Source: Bugulina stolonifera
Lineage: Eukaryota; Bryozoa; Gymnolaemata; Cheilostomatida; Bugulidae
NCBI GenBank assembly: GCA_935421135.1
Contig: OW285188.1
Coordinates: 2,501,001 to 2,565,000 of the forward strand
DNA length: 64,000 bases
Direction: 5' to 3'
The notes under the pieces are model-generated. The model made no database searches. It worked only from the letters and a program-made list of their open reading frames with translations, and was not told the origin of the DNA. Numbering within the stretch: the stretch's first letter is position 1; each line of letters opens with the position of its first letter. Both the position numbers and the translations under genes were made by a program. Below, one piece after another: positions 12,201 through 27,200 of this stretch.

Positions 12201-15200
12201 CATATGCTTCTACCAGAGACAAGTGTTTTTTAGGAAACTCAAGTTGCCATGATCAAGGCTTAGTTTAGGATCTTCGAGTCACAAGTTAATTGAAAGGTCC
12301 AAGCTACAAATTTAAATCTGTACATATAACCAAAAACTAAAATTGTAGTTAAGTTATCGAAACTAGTAAAGCGTCATGTGGTAATTAAATTCTTTCCTGA
12401 GAAAGCTCCTGTTTTTTATAGTTATTGATATACAATTAAAATATTTGAGCTAAGTGGTGCCAGAAGATAAAACTTTAAAAAAATGTCACTCTTTTTAGTG
12501 ATAATTTGTAAAGCTTTACTTATTAAGACTGCAAATATTTTTCTTGCTTGCAATCAGGAGACTACACGTGAAAAGTCGATAATGTGTCTTAAGTGACAGC
12601 TATATTTTAACCATAATTCAAGAACCCATTTAATTCGAGTGCGAATCTTTAACCAGGAAGGAGAATCTCTAATAATTACTACTTCCAGTGACATGAGACT
12701 AACTTGAATCATGACTCACTAGTTAAGCCATGTGGTAGAATTTGTTGATTTAACACCTACATGTATGATAGGTTCTTGATGGGTGGGGTGTACAATAACT
12801 TCAGTTGAGCCTCATACAAAAAATTAGTACCAAAAGGTGAACAGGGAAGTTTGAAGAGGACGGAAAGGCTAAGGAGTAAACCAGCAGGAAACTGCCACAC
12901 TTGATGTAAAAGGATAACACTAGTGCAGTCATCAGAGACAAATGAAGTCCAATAGACAATAAAGTGAGGGTAGAGGAGTTAGCTTGCGTGGCCGCATGGG
13001 CCAGGTTGAGGCACAGGAGCAACTGTGAGTGGATGCTCTTTCGTACACCACAGTGGCCGGGATACAAACCGAAGAACTTCAGAATGAAAGTCCCGCTGCC
13101 TAACCACATGACCGTAACTACTCCCTAGATTAATTCTAATAGCAGCTCACTAATCACAGACAAAAAAGAATTGATGAGCCAGAAGCTGGAAAATTTAGGT
13201 TTACAAAATAGTGTGGGACAACGAATCTAAGATTCGTGTGTCATAAATAGTGGGACAGAAGCAGCCTTCCGTACACCAAGCACTCAGGGTGGCCACTTTA
13301 AAAAGTTTCATTCAGCATGTTTGCTTGCTGTCAGGATGAGAAGGAACCAGAGAAAAGCAGTAGCAGTTAATAAACAAAATAAATGCTAATCTTACTGGCT
13401 CCTGTAGCGTAAACACTATTCCTCCATGATCCACCACATTTCTTTGTAGCATCTCCTGAACATGCCATTTTACAGTCAGTTTCATCAGCAACACCATGCT
13501 TACTATACGAGTTACCACAGAAACACTGTTTGGAATACTGAACTCCTGCATATGGGTAACCTGAAATGGAGAGTAAAACATGTCATCAATTAATTACTGG
13601 CGACTCTTGAATAAACAATTGTGACCATTAGAGCTGTACAATAGTCCGAGTAGAGAACCGAGCACGCCATCGCCAGAAGCCATGATAAACCTGAAATATT
13701 GCAAAAAGAATGGTATTGAACGTTAAACCAAAAAAGATATTAAACCAAAATGAGTTAAGCGCAAATGATGAGGGAGTCACAACATCAGCAAAACAGCAAC
13801 TGTGATGTCAGGGGCAAGGGGTCCAGAACTGATAACCAGAAATACGAGAACCCCAGAAGGTGGCAGCTAAACATAGCATGGAGGTTTCATATGAGGACAA
13901 CCAAACCGTAACCAACCTTTAGTTGCGCATGCTGCCACACAAGCCTGAGGCGTGTTGGCTTTCAACTGAGGCTGTAGGAAATAGGATATAGCTCTGTCGC
14001 GGGCGTCCTTGTAACAACCGACGTAGTTCAATTTGACTGAAAGACATAATAACAGGAACCATTACAGGTAAATGCATGAAATGACATGTCCATTCTCTAT
14101 TATATGACAATTAGTCTACAACATTGTGATGAAATGAAGAAATTTTCAATTTCTACTGAAGTACATATAATTTATGTGGTTAAAGTTTAAATTTACACAA
14201 TTTTCAAAGACGTTTTACCTTTTCCTGTAGCGTAAACATTATTTCTCCATGATCCACCACATTTCTTTGTAGCATCTCCTGAACACGTCATTTTACAGTC
14301 AGTTTCAGCAGCAACGCCATGTTTGTTATACGAGTTACCACAGAAACACTCTTTGGAATACTGAACTCCTGCATAGGCATAGTCTGAAACGAAGAGATGA
14401 CAACGTGGTCTTTTAGTAACACAAACGTTATGTTAAGACAAGTTTCATACCATGGGTTCTCAGCGATCAAAGTTCAAACATCGATGTGTGCGGCTTGTGA
14501 GGAAAAACTCTCAAGGTTATGAAAGGTTCGAAATACTTGAGAGACTTTGGTAAGTGACTTAAAGTTGAGATAGCCAATAATAGAATGCAAGGACTTGCGT
14601 CAAACTGTTGTTGAAAAGTCGCAATGAACTAAACCAACCATGTGTTCATAGAAACCAAGATCTCAAACATAAAATAGGAAGTTGTTTGGCAATGAGATTC
14701 GTACAAAATCAATATAGCATGGAGCGGTCATATTAGGACCAACTAATAAAAACCAACCTTTGGCTGCGCATGCTTCCACACAGGCCTGAGGAGTGTTGGC
14801 TTTCAACTGAGGCTGTAGTAAATAGGATATAGCTCTGTCGCGGGCGTCCTTGTAACAACCGACGTAGTTCAATTTGACTGAAAGACATAATAACAGGAGT
14901 CACTACAGGTAAATGCATGAAACGACGTGTTCATTTCCTGTTGTAGGACAATTAGTTTACAACATTGTGATGAAATGAAAGAATTTCCAGTTTCTACGGA
15001 AGTACATATAATTTATGTAGTTAAAGTTTAAATTAACACAATTTTCAAAGACGTTATACCTTTTCCTGTAGCGTAAACACTATTTCTCCATGATCCACCA
15101 CATTTCTTTGTAGCATCTCCTGAACACGTCATTTTACAGTCAGTTTCAGCAGCAATGCCATGTTTACTATACGAGTTACCACAGAAACACTGCTTGGAAT

Positions 15201-18200
15201 ACTGAACTCCTGCATAGGCATAGTCTGAAACGAAGAGATGGCAATGTCGTCTTTTAGTAACACTACTGTTATGTCTCAACAAGTTTCAAATCATTTTTTC
15301 TAGCCAGAAAAATTTGAACAGTGATGCGTGCGGCAGTGTGCGGCCAATCTCTCGAAAGGGTGAGAGGTTGGAAAGTCTTGAGAGACGTTCGGATCTGATA
15401 TAGAGTTGAGTTAGCCAATGATATAACGCATGGACCAGCATCAAACTGCCGGTTGAAATATGCACAATCAGCAAGACGCGAATTGTTCAACAGAAGTATA
15501 TACAGACAACCAGCAAATCAAGTATGCTAACAGATCAAGCAAACAGAAAGGATGATCATGCGATGCTAAAATCAAGGAATGATATTTGCTGCATTCAAGA
15601 AGACATAATTGTGGAATGCTGCAAAAAAATTAAACCAACTATCTGTTCATGGAAATAAAGATCTCAAACATAAAACAGGAGGCCCTGAGTAATGAGACTC
15701 ATACATGATGAATATAGCATGGAGCGGTCATATTAGGACCAACTAATAAAAACCAACCTTTGGCTGCGCATGCTTCCACACAGGCCTGAGGAGTGTTGGC
15801 TTTCAACTGAGGCTGTAGTAAATAGGATATAGCTCTGTCGCGGGCGTCCTTGTAACAACCGACGTAGTTCAATTTGACTGAAAGACATAATAACAGGAGT
15901 CACTACAGGTAAATGCATGAAACGACGTGTTCATTTCCTGTTGTAGGACAACTAGTTTACAACATTGTGATGAAATGAAGGAATTTCCAGTTTCTACGGA
16001 AGTACATATAATTTATGTGGTTAAAGTTTAAATTTACACAATTTTCAAAGACGTTTTACCTTTTCCTGTAGCGTAAACACTATTTCTCCATGATCCACCA
16101 CATTTCTTTGTAGCATCTCCTGAACACGTCATTTTACAGTCAGTTTCAGCAGCAACGCCATGTTTGTTATACGAGTTACCACAGAAACACTCTTTGGAAT
16201 ACTGAACTCCTGCATAGGCATAGTCTGAAACGAAGAGATGACAACGTGGTCTTTTAGTAACAAAAACGTTATGTTAAGACAAGCTTCATACCATGGCTTC
16301 TCATCGATCAAAGTTCAAACATCGGTGTGTGCGGCACTGTGAAGAAAAACTCTCAAGGTTATGAAAGGTTCGAAATACTTGAGAGACTTTGGTAAGTGAC
16401 TTAGAGTTGAGATAGCCAATAATAGAATGCAAGGACTTGCGTCAAACTGTTGTTGAAAAGTCTCAATGAACTAAACCAACCATGTGTTCATAGAAACCAA
16501 GATCTCAAACATAAAATAGGAAGTTGTTTGGCAATGCGATTCGTACACAATCGATATAGCATGGAGCGGTCATATCAGGACTAACTAATAAAAACCAACC
16601 TTTGGCTGCGCACGCTTCCACACAAGCCTGAGGCGTGTTGGCTTTCAACTGAGGCTGTAGGAAATAGGATATAGCTCTGTCGCGGGCGTCCTTGTAACAA
16701 CCGACGTAATTCAATTTGACTGAAAGACATAATAACAGGAGCCACTACAGGTAAATGCATGAAACGACATGTTCATCCTCTATTATGTGACAATGAGTTT
16801 ACAACATTGTGATGAAATGAAGAAATTTCCAGTTTCTACTGAAGTGCATATAGATTATGTAGTTAAAGTTTATATTGACACCATTTACAAATACATTATA
16901 CCTTTTCCTGTAGCGTAAACACTATTTCTCCATGATCCACCACATTTCTTTGTAGAATCTCCTGAACACGTCATTTTACAGTCAGTTTCAGCAGCAATGC
17001 CATGTTTACTATACGAGTTACCACAGAAACACTGCTTGGAATACTGAACTCCTGCATAGGCATAGCCTGAAACGAAGAGATGGCAACGTCGTCTTTTAGC
17101 ACACTACTGTTATGTCTCAACAAGTTTCAAATCAATTTTCTACGCCAGAAAAATCTGAACAGTGATGCGGGCGGCAGTGTGCGGCCAATCTCTCGAAAGG
17201 GTGAGAGGTTGGAAAGTCTTGAGAGGCGTTGGGATCTGATATAGAGTTGAATTAGCCAATGACATAACGCATGGACCAGCATCAAACTGCCGATTGAAAT
17301 ATGCACAATCAGCAAGACGCGAGTTGTTCAACAGAAGTATATACAGACAACCAGCAAATCAAGTATGCTAACAGATCAAGCAAACAGAAAGGATGATCAT
17401 GCGATGCTAAAATCAAGGAATGATATTTGCTGCATTCAAGAAGACATAATTGTGGAATGCTGCAAAAAAATTAAACCAACTATCTGTTCATGGAAATAAA
17501 GATCTCAAACATAAAACAGGAGGCCCTGACTGATGAGACTCATACATGATGAATATAGCATTCATCTTTCATATTAGGACTAACTAACAATAACCAACCT
17601 TTGGTTGCGCATGCTTCCACACAGGCCTGAGGAGTGTTGGCTTTCAATTGAGGCTGTAGGAAATAGGATATAGCTCTGTCGCGGGCGTCCTTGTAACAAC
17701 CAACGTAGTTCAATTTGACTGAAAAACATAATAACAGGAGCCATTACAGGTGAATGCATGAAATGACATGTCCATTCTCTATTATATGACAATTAGTTTA
17801 CAACCTTGTGATGAAATGAAGAACGTTCCAGTCTCTACTGATGAACATATAATTTATGTAGTTAAAGTTTATATTGTAACAATTTTCAAATACATGATAC
17901 CTTTTCCTGTAGCGTAAACATTATTTCTCCATGATCCACCACATTTCTTTGTAGCATCTCCTGAACACGTCATTTTACAGTCAGTTTCAGCAGCAACGCC
18001 ATGTTTGTTATACGAGTTACCACAGAAACACTCTTTGGAATACTGAACTCCTGCATAGGCATAGTCTGAAACGAAGAGATGACAACGTGGTCTTTTAGTA
18101 ACAAAAACGTTATGTTAAGACAAGCTTCATACCATGGCTTCTCATCGATCAAAGTTCAAACATCGGTGTGTGCGGCACTGTGAAGAAAAACTCTCAAGGT

Positions 18201-21200
18201 TATGAAAGGTTCGAAATACTTGAGAGACTTTGGTAAGTGACTTAGAGTTGAGATAGCCAATAATAGAATGCAAGGACTTGCGTCAAACTGTTGTTGAAAA
18301 GTCTCAATGAACTAAACCAACCATGTGTTCATAGAAACCAAGATCTCAAACATAAAATAGGAAGTTGTTTGGCAATGCGATTCCTACACAATCGATATAG
18401 CATGGAGCGGTCATATCAGGACTAACTAATAAAAACCAACCTTTGGCTGCGCACGCTTCCACACAAGCCTGAGGCGTGTTGGCTTTCAACTGAGGCTGTA
18501 GGAAATAGGATATAGCTCTGTCGCGGGCGTCCTTGTAACAACCGACGTAATTCAATTTGACTGAAAGACATAATAACAGGAGCCACTACAGGTAAATGCA
18601 TGAAACGACATGTTCATCCTCTATTATGTGACAATGAGTTTACAACATTGTGATGAAATGAAGAAATTTCCAGTTTCTACTGAAGTGCATATAGATTATG
18701 TAGTTAAAGTTTATATTGACACCATTTACAAATACATTATACCTTTTCCTGTAGCGTAAACACTATTTCTCCATGATCCACCACATTTCTTTGTAGAATC
18801 TCCTGAACACGTCATTTTACAGTCAGTTTCAGCAGCAATGCCATGTTTACTATACGAGTTACCACAGAAACACTGCTTGGAATACTGAACTCCTGCATAG
18901 GCATAGCCTGAAACGAAGAGATGGCAACGTCGTCTTTTAGCACACTACTGTTATGTCTCAACAAGTTTCAAATCAATTTTCTACGCCAGAAAAATCTGAA
19001 CAGTGATGCGTGCGGCAGTGTGCGGCCAATCTCTCGAAAGGGTGAGAGGTTGGAAAGTCTTGAGAGGCGTTGGGATCTGATATAGAGTTGGATTAGCCAA
19101 TGATATAACGCATGGACCAGCATCAAACTGCCGATTGAAATATGCACAATCAGCAAGACGCGAGTTGTTCAACAGAAGTATATACAGACAACCAGCAAAT
19201 CAAGTATGCTAACAGATCAAGCAAACAGAAAGGATGATCATGCGATGCTAAAATCAAGGAATGATATTTGCTGCATTCAAGAAGACATAATTGTGGAATG
19301 CTGCAAAAAAATTAAACCAACTATCTGTTCATGGAAATAAAGATCTCAAACATAAAACAGGAGGCCCTGACTGATGAGACTCATACATGATGAATATAGC
19401 ATTCATCTTTCATATTAGGACTAACTAACAATAACCAACCTTTGGTTGCGCATGCTTCCACACAGGCCTGAGGAGTGTTGGCTTTCAATTGAGGCTGTAG
19501 GAAATAGGATATAGCTCTGTCGCGGGCGTCCTTGTAACAACCGACGTAGTTCAATTTGACTGAAAGACATAATAACAGGAGCCATTACAGGTGAATGCAT
19601 GAAATGACATGTCCATTCTCTATTATATGACAATTAGTTTACAACCTTGTGATGAAATGAAGAACGTTCCAGTCTCTACTGATGAACATATAATTTATGT
19701 AGTTAAAGTTTAAATTAACACAATTTTCAAAGACGTTATACCTTTTCCTGTAGCGTAAACACTATTTCTCCATGATCCACCACAATTTTTTGTAGAATCT
19801 CCTGAACACGTCATTTTACAGTCAGTTTCAGCAGCAATGCCATGTTTACTATACGAGTTACCACAGAAACACTGCTTGGAATACTGAACTCCTGCATAGG
19901 CATAGTCTGAAACGAAGAGATGACAACGCGTTCTTTCAGTAACACAAACGTAATGTTTAGACAAGTTTCATACCACGGGTTCTCAGCGATCAAAGTTCAA
20001 ACATCGATGTGTGCGGCACTGTGAGAAAAAACTCTCAACGTTATGAAAGGGTTGAAATACTTGAGAGACTTTGGTAAGTGACTTAGAGTTGAGATAGCCA
20101 ATAATAGAATGCAAGGACTTGCGTCAAACTGTTGTTGAAAAGTCGCAATGAACTAAACCAACAATGTGTTCATAGAAACCAAGATCTCAAACATAAAATA
20201 GGGAGTTGTTTGGCAATGAGATTCGTACACAATCAATATAGCATGGAGCGGTCATATTAGGACCAACTAATAAAAACCAACCTTTGGCTGCGCATGCTTC
20301 CACACAGGCCTGAGGAGTGTTGGCTTTCAACTGAGGCTGTAGTAAATAGGATATAGCTCTAACGCGGGCGTCCTTGTAACAACCGACGTAGTTCAATTTG
20401 ACTGAAAGACATAATAACAGGAGTCACTACAGGTAAATGCATGAAACGACGTGTTCATTTCCTGTTGTAGGACAATTAGTTTACAACATTGTGATGAAAT
20501 GAAGGAATTTCCAGTTTCTACGGAAGTACATATAATTTATGTGGTTAAAGTTTAAATTTACACAATTTTCAAAGACGTTTTACCTTTTCCTGTAGCGTAA
20601 ACACTATTTCTCCATGATCCACCACATTTCTTTGTAGCATCTCCTGAACACGTCATTTTACAGTCAGTTTCAGCAGCAACGCCATGTTTGTTATACGAGT
20701 TACCACAGAAACACTCTTTGGAATACTGAACTCCTGCATAGGCATAGTCTGAAACGAAGAGATGACAACGTGGTCTTTTAGTAACAAAAACGTTATGTTA
20801 AGACAAGCTTCATACCATGGCTTCTCATCGATCAAAGTTCAAACATCGGTGTGTGCGGCACTGTGAAGAAAAACTCTCAAGGTTATGAAAGGTTCGAAAT
20901 ACTTGAGAGACTTTGGTAAGTGACTTAGAGTTGAGATAGCCAATAATAGAATGCAAGGACTTGCGTCAAACTGTTGTTGAAAAGTCTCAATGAACTAAAC
21001 CAACCATGTGTTCATAGAAACCAAGATCTCAAACATAAAATAGGAAGTTGTTTGGCAATGCGATTCGTACACAATCGATATAGCATGGAGCGGTCATATC
21101 AGGACTAACTAATAAAAACCAACCTTTGGCTGCGCACGCTTCCACACAAGCCTGAGGCGTGTTGGCTTTCAACTGAGGCTGTAGGAAATAGGATATAGCT

Positions 21201-24200
21201 CTGTCGCGGGCGTCCTTGTAACAACCGACGTAATTCAATTTGACTGAAAGACATAATAACAGGAGCCACTACAGGTAAATGCATGAAACGACATGTTCAT
21301 CCTCTATTATGTGACAATGAGTTTACAACATTGTAATGAAATGAAGAAATTTCCAGTTTCTACTGAAGTGCATAAAGATTATGTAGTTAAAGTTTATATT
21401 GAGACCATTTACAAATACATTATACCTTTTCCTGTAGCGTAAACACTATTTCTCCATGATCCACCACATTTCTTTGTAGAATCTCCTGAACACGTCATTT
21501 TACAGTCAGTTTCAGCAGCAATGCCATGTTTACTATACGAGTTACCACAGAAACACTGCTTAGAATACTGAACTCCTGCATAGGCATAGTCTGAAACGAA
21601 GAGATGGCAATGTCGTCTCTTAGTAACACTACTGCTATGTCTCAACAAGTTTCAAATCATTTTTTCTACGCCAGAAAAATCTGAACAGTGATGCGTGCGG
21701 CAGTGTGCGGCCAATCTCTCGAAAGGGTGAAAGGTTGGAAAATCTTGAGAGGCGTTGGGATCTGATATAGAGTTGAATCAGCCAATGATATAACGCATGG
21801 ACCAGCATCAAACTGCCGGTTGAAATATGCACAATCAGCAAGACGCGAGTTGTTCAACAGAAGTATATACAGACAACCAGCAAATCAAGTATGCTAACAG
21901 ATCAAGCAAACAGAAAGGATGATCATGCGATGCTAAAATCAAGGAATGATATTTGCTGCATTCAAGAAGACATAATTGTGGAATGCTGCAAAAAAGTTAA
22001 ACCAACTATCTGTTCATGGAAATAAAGATCTCAAACATAAAACAGGAGGCCCTGACTGATGAGACTCATACATGATGAATATAGCATCCATCTTTCATAT
22101 GAGGACTAACTAACAATAACCAACCTTTGGTTGCGCATGCTTCCACACAGGCCTGAGGAGTGTTGGCTTTCAACTGAGGCTGTAGGAAATAGGATATAGC
22201 TCTGTCGCGGGCGTCCTTGTAACAACCGACGTAGTTCAATTTGACTGAAAGACATAATAACAGGAGCCATTACAGGTGAATGCATGAAATGACATGTCCA
22301 TTCTCTATTATATGACAATTAGTTTACAACCTTGTGATGAAATGAAGGAATTTCCAGTTTCTACAGAAGTACATATAATTTATGTAGTTAAAGTTTAAAT
22401 TAACACAATTTTCAAAGACGTTATACCTTTTCCTGTAGCGTAAACACTATTTCTCCATGATCCACCACATTTCTTTGTAGAATCTCCTGAACACGTCATT
22501 TTACAGTCAGTTTCAGCAGCAATGCCATGTTTACCATACGAGTTACCACAGAAACACTGCTTGGAATACTGAACTCCTGCATAGGCATAGTCTGAAACGA
22601 AGAGATGACAACGCGTTCTTTCAGTAACACAAACGTAATGTTTAGACAAGTTTCATACCACGGGTTCTCAGCGATCAAAGTTCAAACATCGATGTGTGCG
22701 GCACTGTGAGAAAAAACTCTCAACGTTATGAAAGGGTCGAAATACTTGAGAGACTTTGGTAAGTGACTTAAAGTTGAGATAGCCAATAATAGAATGCAAG
22801 GACTTGCGTCAAACTGTTGTTGAAAAGTCGCAATGAACTAAACCAACCATGTGTTCATAGAAACCAAGATCTCAAACATAAAATAGGAAGTTGTTTGGCA
22901 ATGAGATTCGTACAAAATCAATATAGCATGGAGCGGTCATATTAGGACCAACTAATAAAAACCAACCTTTGGCTGCGCATGCTTCCACACAGGCCTGAGG
23001 AGTGTTGGCTTTCAACTGAGGCTGTAGTAAATAGGATATAGCTCTGTCGCGGGCGTCCTTGTAACAACCGACGTAGTTCAATTTGACTGAAAGACATAAT
23101 AACAGGAGTCACTACAGGTAAATGCATGAAACGACGTGTTCATTTCCTGTTGTAGGACAATTAGTTTACAACATTGTGATGAAATGAAAGAATTTCCAGT
23201 TTCTACGGAAGTACATATAATTTATGTAGTTAAAGTTTAAATTAACACAATTTTCAAAGACGTTATACCTTTTCCTGTAGCGAAAACACTATTTCTCCAT
23301 GATCCACCACATTTCTTTGTAGCATCTCCTGAACACGTCATTTTACAGTCAGTTTCAGCAGCAATGCCATGTTTACTATACGAGTTACCACAGAAACACT
23401 GCTTGGAATACTGAACTCCTGCATAGGCATAGTCTGAAACGAAGAGATGGCAATGTCGTCTTTTAGTAACACTACTGTTATGTCTCAACAAGTTTCAAAT
23501 CATTTTTTCTAGCCAGAAAAATTTGAACAGTGATGCGTGCGGCAGTGTGCGGCCAATCTCTCGAAAGGGTGAGAGGTTGGAAAGTCTTGAGAGACGTTCG
23601 GATCTGATATAGAGTTGAGTTAGCCAATGATATAACGCATGGACCAGCATCAAACTGCCGGTTGAAATATGCACAATCAGCAAGACGCGAATTGTTCAAC
23701 AGAAGTATATACAGACAACCAGCAAATCAAGTATGCTAACAGATCAAGCAAACAGAAAGGATGATCATGCGATGCTAAAATCAAGGAATGATATTTGCTG
23801 CATTCAAGAAGACATAATTGTGGAATGCTGCAAAAAAATTAAACCAACTATCTGTTCATGGAAATAAAGATCTCAAACATAAAACAGGAGGCCCTGAGTA
23901 ATGAGACTCATACATGATGAATATAGCATGGAGCGGTCATATTAGGACCAACTAATAAAAACCAACCTTTGGCTGCGCATGCTTCCACACAGGCCTGAGG
24001 AGTGTTGGCTTTCAACTGAGGCTGTAGTAAATAGGATATAGCTCTGTCGCGGGCGTCCTTGTAACAACCGACGTAGTTCAATTTGACTGAAAGACATAAT
24101 AACAGGAGTCACTACAGGTAAATGCATGAAACGACGTGTTCATTTCCTGTTGTAGGACAACTAGTTTACAACATTGTGATGAAATGAAGGAATTTCCAGT

Positions 24201-27200
24201 TTCTACGGAAGTACATATAATTTATGTGGTTAAAGTTTAAATTTACACAATTTTCAAAGACGTTTTACCTTTTCCTGTAGCGTAAACACTATTTCTCCAT
24301 GATCCACCACATTTCTTTGTAGCATCTCCTGAACACGTCATTTTACAGTCAGTTTCAGCAGCAACGCCATGTTTGTTATACGAGTTACCACAGAAACACT
24401 CTTTGGAATACTGAACTCCTGCATAGGCATAGTCTGAAACGAAGAGATGACAACGTGGTCTTTTAGTAACAAAAACGTTATGTTAAGACAAGCTTCATAC
24501 CATGGCTTCTCATCGATCAAAGTTCAAACATCGGTGTGTGCGGCACTGTGAAGAAAAACTCTCAAGGTTATGAAAGGTTCGAAATACTTGAGAGACTTTG
24601 GTAAGTGACTTAGAGTTGAGATAGCCAATAATAGAATGCAAGGACTTGCGTCAAACTGTTGTTGAAAAGTCTCAATGAACTAAACCAACCATGTGTTCAT
24701 AGAAACCAAGATCTCAAACATAAAATAGGAAGTTGTTTGGCAATGCGATTCGTACACAATCGATATAGCATGGAGCGGTCATATCAGGACTAACTAATAA
24801 AAACCAACCTTTGGCTGCGCACGCTTCCACACAAGCCTGAGGCGTGTTGGCTTTCAACTGAGGCTGTAGGAAATAGGATATAGCTCTGTCGCGGGCGTCC
24901 TTGTAACAACCGACGTAATTCAATTTGACTGAAAGACATAATAACAGGAGCCACTACAGGTAAATGCATGAAACGACATGTTCATCCTCTATTATGTGAC
25001 AATGAGTTTACAACATTGTGATGAAATGAAGAAATTTCCAGTTTCTACTGAAGTGCATATAGATTATGTAGTTAAAGTTTATATTGACACCATTTACAAA
25101 TACATTATACCTTTTCCTGTAGCGTAAACACTATTTCTCCATGATCCACCACATTTCTTTGTAGAATCTCCTGAACACGTCATTTTACAGTCAGTTTCAG
25201 CAGCAATGCCATGTTTACTATACGAGTTACCACAGAAACACTGCTTGGAATACTGAACTCCTGCATAGGCATAGCCTGAAACGAAGAGATGGCAACGTCG
25301 TCTTTTAGCACACTACTGTTATGTCTCAACAAGTTTCAAATCAATTTTCTACGCCAGAAAAATCTGAACAGTGATGCGGGCGGCAGTGTGCGGCCAATCT
25401 CTCGAAAGGGTGAGAGGTTGGAAAGTCTTGAGAGGCGTTGGGATCTGATATAGAGTTGAATTAGCCAATGATATAACGCATGGACCAGCATCAAACTGCC
25501 GATTGAAATATGCACAATCAGCAAGACGCGAGTTGTTCAACAGAAGTATATACAGACAACCAGCAAATCAAGTATGCTAACAGATCAAGCAAACAGAAAG
25601 GATGATCATGCGATGCTAAAATCAAGGAATGATATTTGCTGCATTCAAGAAGACATAATTGTGGAATGCTGCAAAAAAATTAAACCAACTATCTGTTCAT
25701 GGAAATAAAGATCTCAAACATAAAACAGGAGGCCCTGACTGATGAGACTCATACATGATGAATATAGCATTCATCTTTCATATTAGGACTAACTAACAAT
25801 AACCAACCTTTGGTTGCGCATGCTTCCACACAGGCCTGAGGAGTGTTGGCTTTCAATTGAGGCTGTAGGAAATAGGATATAGCTCTGTCGCGGGCGTCCT
25901 TGTAACAACCAACGTAGTTCAATTTGACTGAAAGACATAATAACAGGAGCCATTAAGGGTGAATGCATGAAATGACATGTCCATTCTCTATTATATGACA
26001 ATTAGTTTACAACCTTGTGATGAAATGAAGAACGTTCCAGTCTCTACTGATGAACATATAATTTATGTAGTTAAAGTTTATATTGTAACAATTTTCAAAT
26101 ACATTATACCTTTTCCTGTAGCGTAAACATTATTTCTCCATGATCCACCACATTTCTTTGTAGCATCTCCTGAACACGTCATTTTACAGTCAGTTTCAGC
26201 AGCAACGCCATGTTTGTTATACGAGTTACCACAGAAACACTCTTTGGAATACTGAACTCCTGCATAGGCATAGTCTGAAACGAAGAGATGACAACGTGGT
26301 CTTTTAGTAACAAAAACGTTATGTTAAGACAAGCTTCATACCATGGCTTCTCATCGATCAAAGTTCAAACATCGGTGTGTGCGGCACTGTGAAGAAAAAC
26401 TCTCAAGGTTATGAAAGGTTCGAAATACTTGAGAGACTTTGGTAAGTGACTTAGAGTTGAGATAGCCAATAATAGAATGCAAGGACTTGCGTCAAACTGT
26501 TGTTGAAAAGTCTCAATGAACTAAACCAACCATGTGTTCATAGAAACCAAGATCTCAAACATAAAATAGGAAGTTGTTTGGCAATGCGATTCCTACACAA
26601 TCGATATAGCATGGAGCGGTCATATCAGGACTAACTAATAAAAACCAACCTTTGGCTGCGCACGCTTCCACACAAGCCTGAGGCGTGTTGGCTTTCAACT
26701 GAGGCTGTAGGAAATAGGATATAGCTCTGTCGCGGGCGTCCTTGTAACAACCGACGTAATTCAATTTGACTGAAAGACATAATAACAGGAGCCACTACAG
26801 GTAAATGCATGAAACGACATGTTCATCCTCTATTATGTGACAATGAGTTTACAACATTGTGATGAAATGAAGAAATTTCCAGTTTCTACTGAAGTGCATA
26901 TAGATTATGTAGTTAAAGTTTATATTGACACCATTTACAAATACATTATACCTTTTCCTGTAGCGTAAACACTATTTCTCCATGATCCACCACATTTCTT
27001 TGTAGAATCTCCTGAACACGTCATTTTACAGTCAGTTTCAGCAGCAATGCCATGTTTACTATACGAGTTACCACAGAAACACTGCTTGGAATACTGAACT
27101 CCTGCATAGGCATAGCCTGAAACGAAGAGATGGCAACGTCGTCTTTTAGCACACTACTGTTATGTCTCAACAAGTTTCAAATCAATTTTCTACGCCAGAA

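Noticed and set aside
12801..13109. Minus-strand 102-residue frame between WSC 46 and WSC 47
   Set aside because: Hydrophobic but without a domain, partly overlapping the SINE-like segment; WSC 46 and 47 join correctly without it.
15269..15490. Recurring 60-73 residue frames in the array containing [10 protein letters not shown] or MIAENPWYE
   Set aside because: They lie in the long and short internal introns or read exon B in a wrong frame; they recur because the DNA is tandemly duplicated.
17580..17792. Recurring 70-residue frame with [19 protein letters not shown]
   Set aside because: This is exon A read in another frame; the WSC frame with its cysteines is the real one.
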